Shown piece after piece: positions 49,143 to 57,573 of a DNA stretch of 64,000 nucleotides. The stretch is taken from assembly GCF_029027585.1 (NCBI RefSeq), contig NZ_CP093397.1, forward strand, positions 744,001-808,000. Reading direction: 5' to 3'. The translations under genes were made by a program, and so were the position numbers. The stretch is from Sulfurimonas sp. Its GTDB lineage: Bacteria; Campylobacterota; Campylobacteria; Campylobacterales; Sulfurimonadaceae. Within the stretch, counting starts at the first letter, position 1. Every line of letters begins with the position of its first letter. The notes beneath the pieces are model-generated. The model searched no databases, was not told where the DNA came from, and saw only the letters and a list, made by a program, of their open reading frames with translations.

Positions 49143-52100
49143 TGAAAAAGATTATATTCTTAATCATTGTATGGGTAAACTTATTTTCACAAACTGGAGC
49201 TATTTTAAAACTTGATACAAAAGGTCACACAGGTCTTATAAAAGACATTATTATTTCTAGAGATGAAAGTGAAATCATAACTGCAAGTGATGATAAAACT
49301 ATACGGGTCTGGGATGCTGTGTCTGGAGTAGAAAAAAGAAAGATTTTAGGGCAAATAGGAAGTGGTTCTGAAGGTATGATATTTGCAATGGCACTAAGCC
49401 CTTATGATAAGTATCTTGCCGTTGGTGGTTACTTTGACAACACTCACGCTTCTTCAAACCTTAAACATGGACAAATAAGAATATATGACTATCAAACAGG
49501 TAAAATCATAAAAATATTAAAGTCACACGAAAGTGTTGTTTTTGATTTGGGCTTTTCAAGTGATGGAGAACTGCTTATATCAGGCTCAGATGATGACACA
49601 GCAAAAATTTGGGATGTTTCAAATAATTTTTCACTAAAAGATACAATCACTTTTCACAAAGATGCAGTAAAAGGTGTAAAAATTATAAAAAATGGCAGTT
49701 CTTATTTTGCAATAACATCAGGATATGATTATAAAATAGCTCTGTATGATATACAGGAGCAAGAAATTATAAATAGTATTTCTATTGATAAAAGACTTAA
49801 ATATATCGCTACGACGAACGCTAACGGTGGACATATTGCATTTACTGGAAAAGCTAAAGCTATATATATATATGATTTTGATTTAGAACTAATTAAAGTT
49901 ATAAAAAGCACTAATAAACCTGTAGGACTCGCTTATAGCAAGGATGGTAAATTTCTCATTACAGGCACAGGTAAATCACCAAGAGTGGTAAGAGTATATG
50001 ACGCGAGTAATAATTACACCACAGTAAGCTCATTTAAAAAACACAACAATACAACTATAGCAGTAGCATTTTTAAACAACAAAACTGCTGTAAGTGCTGG
50101 GGGAAACAACAGTGAAATATACATTTGGGATATAAAGACACGAAAAGTAAAAAGAAAAATATCTGGCGTTGGACAAAGAGTTTGGAGTGTTGGTTTAAAA
50201 GGCAATAAAATTGCTTGGGGAACAAAACCTGATATATCAAAAACAAATAAAATGTCTACATTTACAAAATCAATAAATCTAAAAAATTTTAAAATATCAA
50301 AAGATACGAGAAACTTTAAAAGAAATATAACGACAAATGGAAGCTACTCTTTAAAACATATTAAAGGTGGCGATTATGGCTATAACGGTGGAACTTTACA
50401 AATAAGAAAAAATGGCAAAATAAAAAAAACTATAACAAAGAACTCAACAAATGGTTTTAGACATAGATGCTATGGTTGGTATAAAGATTATATCATAAGT
50501 GGTGGAAATAATGGCGACTTACGAGTTTATAATAAGCAGGGTGAAAATGTAGCAACTCTCGTAGGTCACACAAGTACAGTTTGGTCTATATCTATTGATG
50601 GAGATAGACTAGTAAGTGGAAGTGGAGATCAAACAATAAAACTATGGGATTTAAGTAAACTAGATGAGATGAAAGGTTCTTTAGTAAAGTTATCTTGGTT
50701 TAGCACTAAATGGCACAAATGGATATCAAAAAACTACCCAAACTATAAACTCCAAAACGAGAGAGATGTAAGAAGATTCTACAACAAACTTATAGAAAAT
50801 AATGATAATAATAATGCTAAGAAACTAATAGCAAAAACTAAAATCCTAGAACCAATCCTAAATATCTTCGTAAGCAAAGATAACGAATGGGTAGCATGGA
50901 CAAAAAGTGGTTACTTTAACTCCTCAGTAGGTGGAGATAAATATGTAGGTTATCATATAAATCAGGGAGCAAATAAAGAAGCAAGATATGTAGGAAGTGA
51001 TAAATACTTTAATACTCTATATCGTCCAGATATAATCTCTCTTGCTATTCAAACTGGTAGTGAAAAAAAAGCTATCGCTTACGCAAGTAGAACTAAAAAA
51101 GTTAAAACTATAAATATACAAGAATCTCTTCCTCCTGTTATAAGTCTACTTTCTAACTCAAATATAAGAACTAATAAAAAAGCTATAACCATTAAGTTTA
51201 GTGTGGATAGTGACAAACCAATAAAAGATATCATAATCTTACATAATGGTGAACGCCTAAGTAAAAGAGGAATAAAAAGAAAACAAAGTAATAACTATAA
51301 AAGTATAACAATAGAGTTAGATAGTGGAGAAAATATCATAAGCATAAAAGCAAGAAATAAATTTGCTATGAGTGATGAAGTTCTAGTCTATGCAACAAAA
51401 ACCTCAAAAACTAAAAATATATATAAACCAACTCTATATATGTTAAGTATTGGGGTAAGTAAATATAAAAATCCTGAGTATAACTTAGGTGTTGCAGATA
51501 AAGATGCAAAAGCTATGGCTAAAATGTTTAAAAAACAAGAAGGTAAGATATATAAAAAAGTTGTAGTTAAAACTCTTATAAACAAACAAGCTCATAGTGA
51601 TAATATACTTGATGGTCTAGACTGGATAGATAAAGAGGCAACAAGTAAAGATGTTGTTATTATCTTTATAGCAGGGCATGGAGTAAATGATGAAAAAGGT
51701 TCTTACTACTTTTTAAGTCATGATGCAAACTTAGATAAACTAAGAAGAACAGCAGTTAAATGGATAGAGATAGAAGACACAATAAGTAACCTTCCATCTA
51801 AAGTTATACTTCTTGCAGATACTTGTCATAGTGGAAACATTACAGGAACTAGAAGAGATATAACAAGCGCTATTAAGAGTATCATTAATTCTGGTAGTGG
51901 TAGTATTATCATGACAGCTACAACAGGAAGTGGATACTCTTATGAAAAAAAAGAGTGGGGACATGGTGCTTTTACAAAGAGTTTTATAGATGGACTTGAT
52001 AAAATGAAAGCTGATTATGATAATGATGGAACAGTAACTATAAAAGAGATAGATTTATATATTACCACTAGAGTTAAAAAACTCACTAATGGTAAGCAAA

Positions 52101-52156
52101 AACCAACTACTATTATGCCTAGGTCTGTTCCTGACTTTGCTATTGGAGTTAGGTAA
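49142..52156 (+). CDS. Exported WD40-repeat protein with C-terminal caspase-like peptidase
   Basis: The 1004-aa protein starts with a signal peptide (MKKIIFLIIVWVNLFSQTG). Residues 25-510 hold WD40 blades (IRVWDAVSG, AKIWDVSN, IYIWDIKT, IKLWDLSK), followed by a linker and a WVAWTKSGYFNSS module seen in other WD40-caspase fusions. The C-terminal 230 residues are a peptidase C14-type domain with the catalytic histidine H846 (IAGHG) and cysteine C895 (DTCHSG). The end has a D-N-D-G Ca-binding-like loop (YDNDGTVTIKE). Both catalytic residues are intact. The substrate is unknown; location is probably periplasmic. The reading frame has few copies of the window-wide GCATCT motif and may be a late acquisition. 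Confidence 0.9.
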   Translation: MKKIIFLIIVWVNLFSQTGAILKLDTKGHTGLIKDIIISRDESEIITASDDKTIRVWDAVSGVEKRKILGQIGSGSEGMIFAMALSPYDKYLAVGGYFDNTHASSNLKHGQIRIYDYQTGKIIKILKSHESVVFDLGFSSDGELLISGSDDDTAKIWDVSNNFSLKDTITFHKDAVKGVKIIKNGSSYFAITSGYDYKIALYDIQEQEIINSISIDKRLKYIATTNANGGHIAFTGKAKAIYIYDFDLELIKVIKSTNKPVGLAYSKDGKFLITGTGKSPRVVRVYDASNNYTTVSSFKKHNNTTIAVAFLNNKTAVSAGGNNSEIYIWDIKTRKVKRKISGVGQRVWSVGLKGNKIAWGTKPDISKTNKMSTFTKSINLKNFKISKDTRNFKRNITTNGSYSLKHIKGGDYGYNGGTLQIRKNGKIKKTITKNSTNGFRHRCYGWYKDYIISGGNNGDLRVYNKQGENVATLVGHTSTVWSISIDGDRLVSGSGDQTIKLWDLSKLDEMKGSLVKLSWFSTKWHKWISKNYPNYKLQNERDVRRFYNKLIENNDNNNAKKLIAKTKILEPILNIFVSKDNEWVAWTKSGYFNSSVGGDKYVGYHINQGANKEARYVGSDKYFNTLYRPDIISLAIQTGSEKKAIAYASRTKKVKTINIQESLPPVISLLSNSNIRTNKKAITIKFSVDSDKPIKDIIILHNGERLSKRGIKRKQSNNYKSITIELDSGENIISIKARNKFAMSDEVLVYATKTSKTKNIYKPTLYMLSIGVSKYKNPEYNLGVADKDAKAMAKMFKKQEGKIYKKVVVKTLINKQAHSDNILDGLDWIDKEATSKDVVIIFIAGHGVNDEKGSYYFLSHDANLDKLRRTAVKWIEIEDTISNLPSKVILLADTCHSGNITGTRRDITSAIKSIINSGSGSIIMTATTGSGYSYEKKEWGHGAFTKSFIDGLDKMKADYDNDGTVTIKEIDLYITTRVKKLTNGKQKPTTIMPRSVPDFAIGVR

Positions 52157-52878
52157 TGAAAATTTCACAAATATACTCGTTTTTAGATGAACTCTCTCCG
52201 TTTGAACTACAAGAAAGCTGGGATAACTCAGGTTTATTACTTGGAGATTTTAATCAAGAAGTAAAAAAAATAGTTTTAAGCATAGATGTTGATGAAGAAC
52301 TTATTGACTCTATGGACAACGACACTCTTTTAATAACGCATCATCCTATTATTTTTGGTGGATTAAAACAACTAGAATTTAATAAATACCCAGCAAATCT
52401 CATTCAAAAAATGATACAAAAAAATATTTCTAACATTGCGATGCATACAAATTTTGATATAACGCATCTAAATGATTATGTAGTAAAAGAAATTTTAGGC
52501 TATAAAATTTCAAATAAAGATGGATTTATTACTTACTTTGATGTGGATATAGAGTTTGATGAATTTGCAAAAAAAATATCATCAGTATTTGGTCTTCCTC
52601 ATGCAAAATGTGTAAAAGGAGCAAAAAGCTTAAAAAAAGTAGCTTTAACAACAGGCTCTGGATGCTCTTTGATAAAAAATGTAAAAGCAGATTGTTTTTT
52701 AACAGGAGATGTCAAATACCACGATGCTATGGAGGCTAAGAGCATTAATTTGTCACTTATTGATATAGGACATTTTGAAAGTGAACGCTTTTTTTCACAA
52801 ATTTTACATCCTTATTTGAAAAATTTAGGTTTAGAAGCTATAATTGCATCATCAAAGAACCCATTTACATACATATAA
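52156..52878 (+). CDS. Nif3-like dinuclear metal-centre protein
   Basis: YbgI/NIF3-family protein, 240 aa, with metal ligands in THHPIIFG (HH) and HTNFDI, the latter preceded by AM, and GHFESER near the end. NIF3 proteins form toroidal hexamers with two metals per subunit; their physiological role is uncertain (some act as GTP cyclohydrolase-related hydrolases). It precedes the zinc ribbon protein, as in Helicobacter pylori and Campylobacter. Confidence 0.9.
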   Translation: MKISQIYSFLDELSPFELQESWDNSGLLLGDFNQEVKKIVLSIDVDEELIDSMDNDTLLITHHPIIFGGLKQLEFNKYPANLIQKMIQKNISNIAMHTNFDITHLNDYVVKEILGYKISNKDGFITYFDVDIEFDEFAKKISSVFGLPHAKCVKGAKSLKKVALTTGSGCSLIKNVKADCFLTGDVKYHDAMEAKSINLSLIDIGHFESERFFSQILHPYLKNLGLEAIIASSKNPFTYI

Positions 52879-52902
52879 AGTATAAATCCTAAAGGAGATT
52901 GA

Positions 52903-53616
52903 TTGAATCAACATCTTAAACAACTAATAGACCTCTCTCATGTAGATAAAGAGATAGATGCATTTGAGCCACAAATCGAAGAAGCAAACTCTAAATATGA
53001 AGCTGCATTAGCAAAAAAGAAAAGTATCGATACTGATATTGAAAATCTTACTAATGAAATCAAAGATGAGCAACTTAAAAAGCATAAAAATGAACTTCAC
53101 TTAGCAGAACTTTCACAAAAATTGGAAGACAACTCTAGAAAAAGTGGTGAAGTTAAAACTGAGAGAGAAATGAAATCTCTTCAACTTGAAGAAGAAATAG
53201 CAAAAGAACAAGTAACTTTTGCAAACGAAGAGATAGCAAGACTAGAAAAAATTATTGAGTCTAAAAAAGAACAAGTTGAAGTTGCAAAAGTTTCTCTTGA
53301 TGAGATAGATGCAAATCTTGAAACTGTAAAATCTGAAGTTGATAAAAAACTAGAAGTAATCAATAAAGATAGACAAAAAGTATTTATACAAAAAGAAAAA
53401 CTTTTAGGTTCTATAAACCAAAAAGGTCTTACTTTTTACCAAAAGATTCGTCGTTGGGCTAGAAACACTACTGTTGTACCAGTTGAAGATCAAGCTTGTA
53501 TGGGTTGTTATATGACAATTAATGATAAAATTTATGCAGATGTTATAAAAGCTGAAGACATTACAACTTGTCCACACTGTGGTCGTATTCTTCATGTGGT
53601 AGAATCTAACGAGTAA
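52903..53616 (+). CDS. Coiled-coil zinc ribbon protein (HP0958/FlgZ-like, DUF164)
   Basis: A 237-aa protein: long coiled coil (about 10-170) ending in a four-cysteine zinc ribbon (CMGC and CPHC with 22 residues between). This is the layout of HP0958 of H. pylori, which stabilises RpoN and is required for flagella, and its gene order (nif3, zinc ribbon, waaA) is the same. The start is TTG with a strong AAAGGAG. Function as an RpoN/flagellar factor is inferred from the homologue. Confidence 0.88.
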   Translation: MNQHLKQLIDLSHVDKEIDAFEPQIEEANSKYEAALAKKKSIDTDIENLTNEIKDEQLKKHKNELHLAELSQKLEDNSRKSGEVKTEREMKSLQLEEEIAKEQVTFANEEIARLEKIIESKKEQVEVAKVSLDEIDANLETVKSEVDKKLEVINKDRQKVFIQKEKLLGSINQKGLTFYQKIRRWARNTTVVPVEDQACMGCYMTINDKIYADVIKAEDITTCPHCGRILHVVESNE

Positions 53617-53619
53617 GGC

Positions 53620-54786
53620 TTGAAGCCATTTACAGCACTTTACTATATTTTAAGTGTTGTGCTATATGTTGTAGCACTTCCACTTTTAATATACCTTTCC
53701 TTTAAATCAAAATACAAAGAATCAATCCCTTCTCGTTTTTTTCTTTTAAATAACCCTTCTTTTAAAGATGAAGATGGAGTTTGGTTTCATGTATGTTCAC
53801 TTGGTGAAGCAAAGGCATTAAAACCTTTACTTGAGCTTATAAATGGCGTAAAGATTAACATAACAACCATAACACATACGGGACAAACAGAGGTAAAAAA
53901 GTATAAGGCTGATGTTAGGTATTTACCATATGAGATGCTACTTCCTTTTTGGATAAAAAAGCAAAAATTACTTATAGTCTTAGAGGCTGAGTTTTGGTAT
54001 ATGCTTTTTGTAGTAGCAACTTCTAAAGGAACTAAAGTAATTCTTCTAAATGCTCGTATTTCAGATAAAAGTGTAAAAAAATACTTGCAATTTACTTGGT
54101 TTTATAAAAAGCTTTTAGCTAATGTAGAGATTATTTATGCTCAAAGTGAAGTGGATAAAAACCGTTTTATCGCTTTAGGGGCAAAAAATATTGAAGTGAT
54201 TGGTAATATAAAGTTAGCCGCAAAAGTTATAAAAACAAAAGATTATAAAAAACCTTTAGTTCAATGCATTGTTGCAGGGAGTACACATGAAGGCGAAGAA
54301 GAGTCGATTTTAAAATCATTTGTAAAGTATAAAAAAGAAGTAGATGCCAAACTAATTATAGTACCTAGGCATCCAGAAAGGTTCCAAAGCGTTTTTAGCA
54401 CAATGAAAAAATATGCTGATGAAAACTCACTAAGTTTATCAAGGTTTTCTAATACAAATAACTTTGACTCTGATTTAGTTTTAGTAGATGCTATGGGCGA
54501 GTTAAACAATATCTATGCGATAAGTGACATAGCTATACTCGGTGGTGCTTTTAGAAATGATGTTGGTGGACACAATCCACTAGAACCTGCTTTTTTTGGC
54601 TGTAAAATAATTACAGGAAAGCATTTTCACGACCAAAAAGAACTTTTTAAATATGTTCATCATGTTCAATATGTAGATGCACAAAAAATAGATGAAGCAC
54701 TCTTTGCATCTAAGGACTTGCCTCCTTCAATGGTAGAAGAAAAAATAAATTTAAAACCAATAATAAATAAAATACTAGGAAAATAA
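53620..54786 (+). CDS. waaA: 3-deoxy-D-manno-octulosonic acid transferase WaaA
   Basis: WaaA adds Kdo to lipid A. The 388-aa GT30 glycosyltransferase shows WFHVCSLGEAKAL, TGQTEVKKY, VLEAEFWYM, LLNARISDKS, VAGSTHEGEEE, PRHPERF and LGGAFRNDVGGHNPLEPAF. An N-terminal hydrophobic segment anchors it in the membrane. The start is TTG at 53620, four bases after the zinc ribbon stop. All substrate-binding motifs are present. Confidence 0.93.
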   Translation: MKPFTALYYILSVVLYVVALPLLIYLSFKSKYKESIPSRFFLLNNPSFKDEDGVWFHVCSLGEAKALKPLLELINGVKINITTITHTGQTEVKKYKADVRYLPYEMLLPFWIKKQKLLIVLEAEFWYMLFVVATSKGTKVILLNARISDKSVKKYLQFTWFYKKLLANVEIIYAQSEVDKNRFIALGAKNIEVIGNIKLAAKVIKTKDYKKPLVQCIVAGSTHEGEEESILKSFVKYKKEVDAKLIIVPRHPERFQSVFSTMKKYADENSLSLSRFSNTNNFDSDLVLVDAMGELNNIYAISDIAILGGAFRNDVGGHNPLEPAFFGCKIITGKHFHDQKELFKYVHHVQYVDAQKIDEALFASKDLPPSMVEEKINLKPIINKILGK

Positions 54787-54787
54787 A

Positions 54788-55522
54788 ATGGCAAATGAAA
54801 AAGCATATAAAATCTTAGCCTTACAAGAAGGCGTATCAAATAATCAAGCTAAATCTATGATAGATAGAGGTTTAGTTTATGTTGGAAACAAAAAGGTAAT
54901 CATCGCTCGTGGAGAGTTAGATGCTAAAACTAGTTTCAGAGTTCAAAAAATAGAAAAAATGAAACCTATTTTTGAAAATGATGATATTATAGTTATAGAT
55001 AAACCAGCTTATGTAAACTCCGATGAGATAGAAAGGCAACTTAAACCTGCTGTATTACTACACAGACTTGACCGTGAAACTAGTGGCGTTTTGATGCTTG
55101 TAAAAGATGAAGACTTTAGACAAAAAGCGATAAAAGAGTTTAAAAAAGATACTGTTTATAAAGAGTATATCGCGTGGGTTGAAGGTATCATCAGTGAGCC
55201 AATAGAAGTTGATAAACCAATACTAACTCAAAGAAAAAACAATAAAGCATACTCAAATGTTTCGGGAAAAGGCAAACCAGCAAGAACTGAGTTTTTTCCA
55301 GATATTGTAAGTGCAAATAAAACAAAAATTAAATGCATCATTCATAATGGTAGAACACACCAAATAAGAACACATCTACGCTATATAGACCATCCAATAG
55401 TAGGTGATGAGCAATACGGTGGAAGACGCGCTAAAAGAGTTATGCTTCATGCTCACAAAGTTAGGCTACTAGGTATGGAGTTTATAGCACCAGAGCCTAA
55501 AATATTTGTTGATTTTCAATAG
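54788..55522 (+). CDS. RluA-family RNA pseudouridine synthase
   Basis: A 244-aa protein with an S4 domain at the N-terminus (NNQAKSMIDRGLVYVGNK) and the RluA catalytic motif LLHRLDRETSGVLML with its aspartate, then KEYIAWVEG and GRTHQIRTHL. Members modify U955/2504/2580 of 23S rRNA or similar sites; which one cannot be told. Neighbours waaA and ffh match the C. jejuni order. Confidence 0.9.
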   Translation: MANEKAYKILALQEGVSNNQAKSMIDRGLVYVGNKKVIIARGELDAKTSFRVQKIEKMKPIFENDDIIVIDKPAYVNSDEIERQLKPAVLLHRLDRETSGVLMLVKDEDFRQKAIKEFKKDTVYKEYIAWVEGIISEPIEVDKPILTQRKNNKAYSNVSGKGKPARTEFFPDIVSANKTKIKCIIHNGRTHQIRTHLRYIDHPIVGDEQYGGRRAKRVMLHAHKVRLLGMEFIAPEPKIFVDFQ

Positions 55523-55528
55523 TTTTGC

Positions 55529-55534
55529 TATAAT
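55529..55534 (+). promoter_or_regulatory. Probable -10 box of ffh
   Basis: TTTTGCTATAATCC ends the rluA-like gene and gives TATAAT at 55529-55534 about 36 bases before the ffh ATG, with AGAAGG as ribosome binding site. Confidence 0.6.
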
Positions 55535-55570
55535 CCAAAAAAATTTACACCAATTTAAGAAGGTATTTTT

Positions 55571-56926
55571 ATGTTTGACTCACTAACAAGTTCATTTACA
55601 GCGGCTATCAGAAAAATTCGTACATTTGATGATGATAAGGCACTAACAAAAGCACTAAATGAGCTTAAAAAATCACTCTTAAAAGCAGATGTAAATCATA
55701 AAGTAGTTAAGCAGTTAATTACTGATGTTCAATCTCAAACAAGAGAAAATGGCATCGGAAAAGACCAGTTCTTAGATGCACTAAGAGCTACACTTTATGA
55801 ACTCTTAGAAGTAGGTGGGAACAAAGGCTTTATCTTTGCTCCAAATCCTCCAACTGTTATACTTATGACAGGACTACAAGGTTCTGGTAAAACGACTACA
55901 ACTGGTAAACTTGCAACTTATTTAAAAAATAGACAAAAAAAGGTTCTTATAGTTGCCGCCGATTTACAGCGTCTAGCAGCAGTTGAACAACTTCGCCAAA
56001 TCACTACTCAAATAGAAGTAGAACTTTTTGAAGATGAAACACTTAAAAATCCAGTTGATGTTGTAAAAGCTGCTCTTAAAAAAGCAAATGATGGCATCTA
56101 TGATGTTGTGCTTATCGATACAGCAGGTCGTTTAGCGGTAGATGATGAACTAATGAATGAGCTTGACGCTGTTAAAAAAGCAGCAAATCCAAGTGAAATA
56201 TTTTATGTTGCTGATTCAATGACTGGTCAAGATGCAGTAAGAACTGCCACAAGCTTTAAAGAAAAAATAGGCATCGATGGCGTAATACTTTCTAAATACG
56301 ATGGAGATGCTAAAGGTGGTGTAGCTCTTGGTCTTTCATCCCAAGTAAGAGTTCCTCTAAGATTTATCGGTAACGGTGAAAAGATGGAAGATTTAGAAGT
56401 ATTTATACCTGAACGAATCGTAAATCGTCTTATGGGCTTTGGTGACATTGAAGGGTTAGCTGAAAAAACTGCAAATATCATAGATGAAAAACAAGCTAAA
56501 AAGCTAACTGCAAAAATCAAAAAAGGTAAGTTTAATTTCAATGACTTTTTACAACAGATGGAAAGTATGAAAAAAATGGGTAGCATGAAGTCTATCATAG
56601 GAATGATGCCAGGTATGGGAAATATGTCAAAAGCTCTTAAAGATTTTGATATGGAAAACTCAAGTGAACTTAAAAATATAAAGTCAATGGTATCTTCTAT
56701 GACAATGAAAGAGAGAGAAAATCCAGACCTACTAAATAACTCTCGTAAACTTAGAATCGCAACAGGTTGTGGTTTAACTCAAGCAGAGATAAACCGTATG
56801 ATTAAACAGTTTAAAAACGCTGGTAAAATGGCTAAAAAGTTTTCAGGCAAAAAAGGCATGCAAGACTTACAAGCGATGATGGGACAAATGGGTGGTCCTG
56901 GAGGAATGGGAGCTATTCCTAGATAA
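55571..56926 (+). CDS. ffh: Signal recognition particle protein Ffh
   Basis: Ffh binds signal sequences and 4.5S RNA and delivers ribosomes to FtsY. The 451-aa protein has the N domain (1-90), the GTPase G domain with P-loop GLQGSGKTTT, DTAGRLA, SKYDGDAKGG and the methionine-rich M domain (about 300-430). Glycine/methionine-rich C-terminus ends GGMGAIPR. In C. jejuni rpsP follows ffh, but here it is 15 kb away on the other strand. Confidence 0.97.
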   Translation: MFDSLTSSFTAAIRKIRTFDDDKALTKALNELKKSLLKADVNHKVVKQLITDVQSQTRENGIGKDQFLDALRATLYELLEVGGNKGFIFAPNPPTVILMTGLQGSGKTTTTGKLATYLKNRQKKVLIVAADLQRLAAVEQLRQITTQIEVELFEDETLKNPVDVVKAALKKANDGIYDVVLIDTAGRLAVDDELMNELDAVKKAANPSEIFYVADSMTGQDAVRTATSFKEKIGIDGVILSKYDGDAKGGVALGLSSQVRVPLRFIGNGEKMEDLEVFIPERIVNRLMGFGDIEGLAEKTANIIDEKQAKKLTAKIKKGKFNFNDFLQQMESMKKMGSMKSIIGMMPGMGNMSKALKDFDMENSSELKNIKSMVSSMTMKERENPDLLNNSRKLRIATGCGLTQAEINRMIKQFKNAGKMAKKFSGKKGMQDLQAMMGQMGGPGGMGAIPR

Positions 56927-56949
56927 TATCGTTAGTGTTAATTTGAAAA

Positions 56950-57033
56950 TGGTGCGACCGGAGAGATTTGAACTCTCACACCGTTAGGCACAAGCCCCTC
57001 AAGCCTGCGTGTCTACCGTTCCACCACGGTCGC
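56950..57033 (-). tRNA. tRNA-Leu(GAG)
   Basis: Eighty-four bases on the minus strand starting GCGACCGTGGTGGAACGG, with anticodon GAG (CTTGAGG), a long variable arm typical of leucine tRNAs (GCTTGTGCCTAACGGTGTG region), a GTTCAAATC T-arm and encoded CCA. It lies between ffh and the convergently terminated atpE. Confidence 0.92.
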
Positions 57034-57045
57034 AAAAAAATAAGT

Positions 57046-57081
57046 AAAAAAAAAGCTTAACCCGAAAAACGAGTTAAGCTT
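57046..57081 (-). terminator. Rho-independent terminator of atpE
   Basis: On the minus strand, arms AAGCTTAAC (57081-57073) and GTTAAGCTT (57061-57053), with a further CG pair around a T-rich loop, are followed by a run of T (57053-57046). It is 26 bases past the atpE stop and is the clearest intrinsic terminator in the window. Confidence 0.85.
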
Positions 57082-57106
57082 GAGGTATATTTAGTTTAGT
57101 CTAAGA

Positions 57107-57421
57107 CTAGCCTAAATATGGGTTAGCGTAAAGTGCGATTAGTGCAATTACTAGTGCATAAATAACTTGTGCTTCAATCATTGCAAGAGCAATAAACATT
57201 GTAGTCATAAGTTTAGCACCAAGACCTGGGTTACGAGCAGTACCAGCGATAGTAGCAGCAGCAGTATGACCCATACCGATAGCTCCACCAAGAGCAGCAA
57301 GACCAAGACCAAGACCAGCAGCTATCATAGAATAAGCTTTAAGTGTTTGATTAGCAACATCACCATCAGACGCGAATGCAGCAACAGAAAGTGCTACTAA
57401 AAGAAAAAGAATTTTTTTCAT
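57107..57421 (-). CDS. atpE: ATP synthase F0 subunit c
   Basis: Subunit c forms the rotor ring. I start at ATG 57421, with GGAGATTTAT before it; the same frame is open further upstream, but that extension (MYRLRHVKNG) is not subunit c-like. The 104-aa protein has an N-terminal signal-like hydrophobic segment (MKKILFLLVALSVAAFA), the glycine-rich first helix (GLGLGLAALGGAIGMG), the ARNPG loop and the second helix with the ion-binding glutamate in LAMIEAQVIYAL. The gene stands apart from other atp genes, as is usual in Campylobacterota. Confidence 0.94.
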   Translation of the reverse strand: MKKILFLLVALSVAAFASDGDVANQTLKAYSMIAAGLGLGLAALGGAIGMGHTAAATIAGTARNPGLGAKLMTTMFIALAMIEAQVIYALVIALIALYANPYLG

Positions 57422-57538
57422 ATAAATCTCCAATAAATTATTACAATATCGTTCGGATAGCGTAACGCCATTTTTAACATGGCGCAACCGATACATAAAT
57501 GCAACGATTTCCCTACTAGAAATTGATGGCGAATTATA
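57422..57538 (-). promoter_or_regulatory. atpE promoter and leader with hairpin
   Basis: TATAAT on the minus strand (57538-57533) gives a leader of about 105 nt. It contains a hairpin with arms CGCCAT and ATGGCG around a seven-base loop (about 57465-57484). The abundant expression of subunit c often relies on its translation initiation region, which this stem may help shape. Confidence 0.5.
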
Positions 57539-57573
57539 CTAAAAAAGTAATAAAAATGAGTTTAAACAAGATA

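Noticed and set aside
57422-57496. N-terminal extension of atpE to an ATG at 57496.
   Set aside because: The extra 25 residues are not subunit c-like and lie in the leader hairpin; the ATG at 57421 has GGAG at proper spacing.
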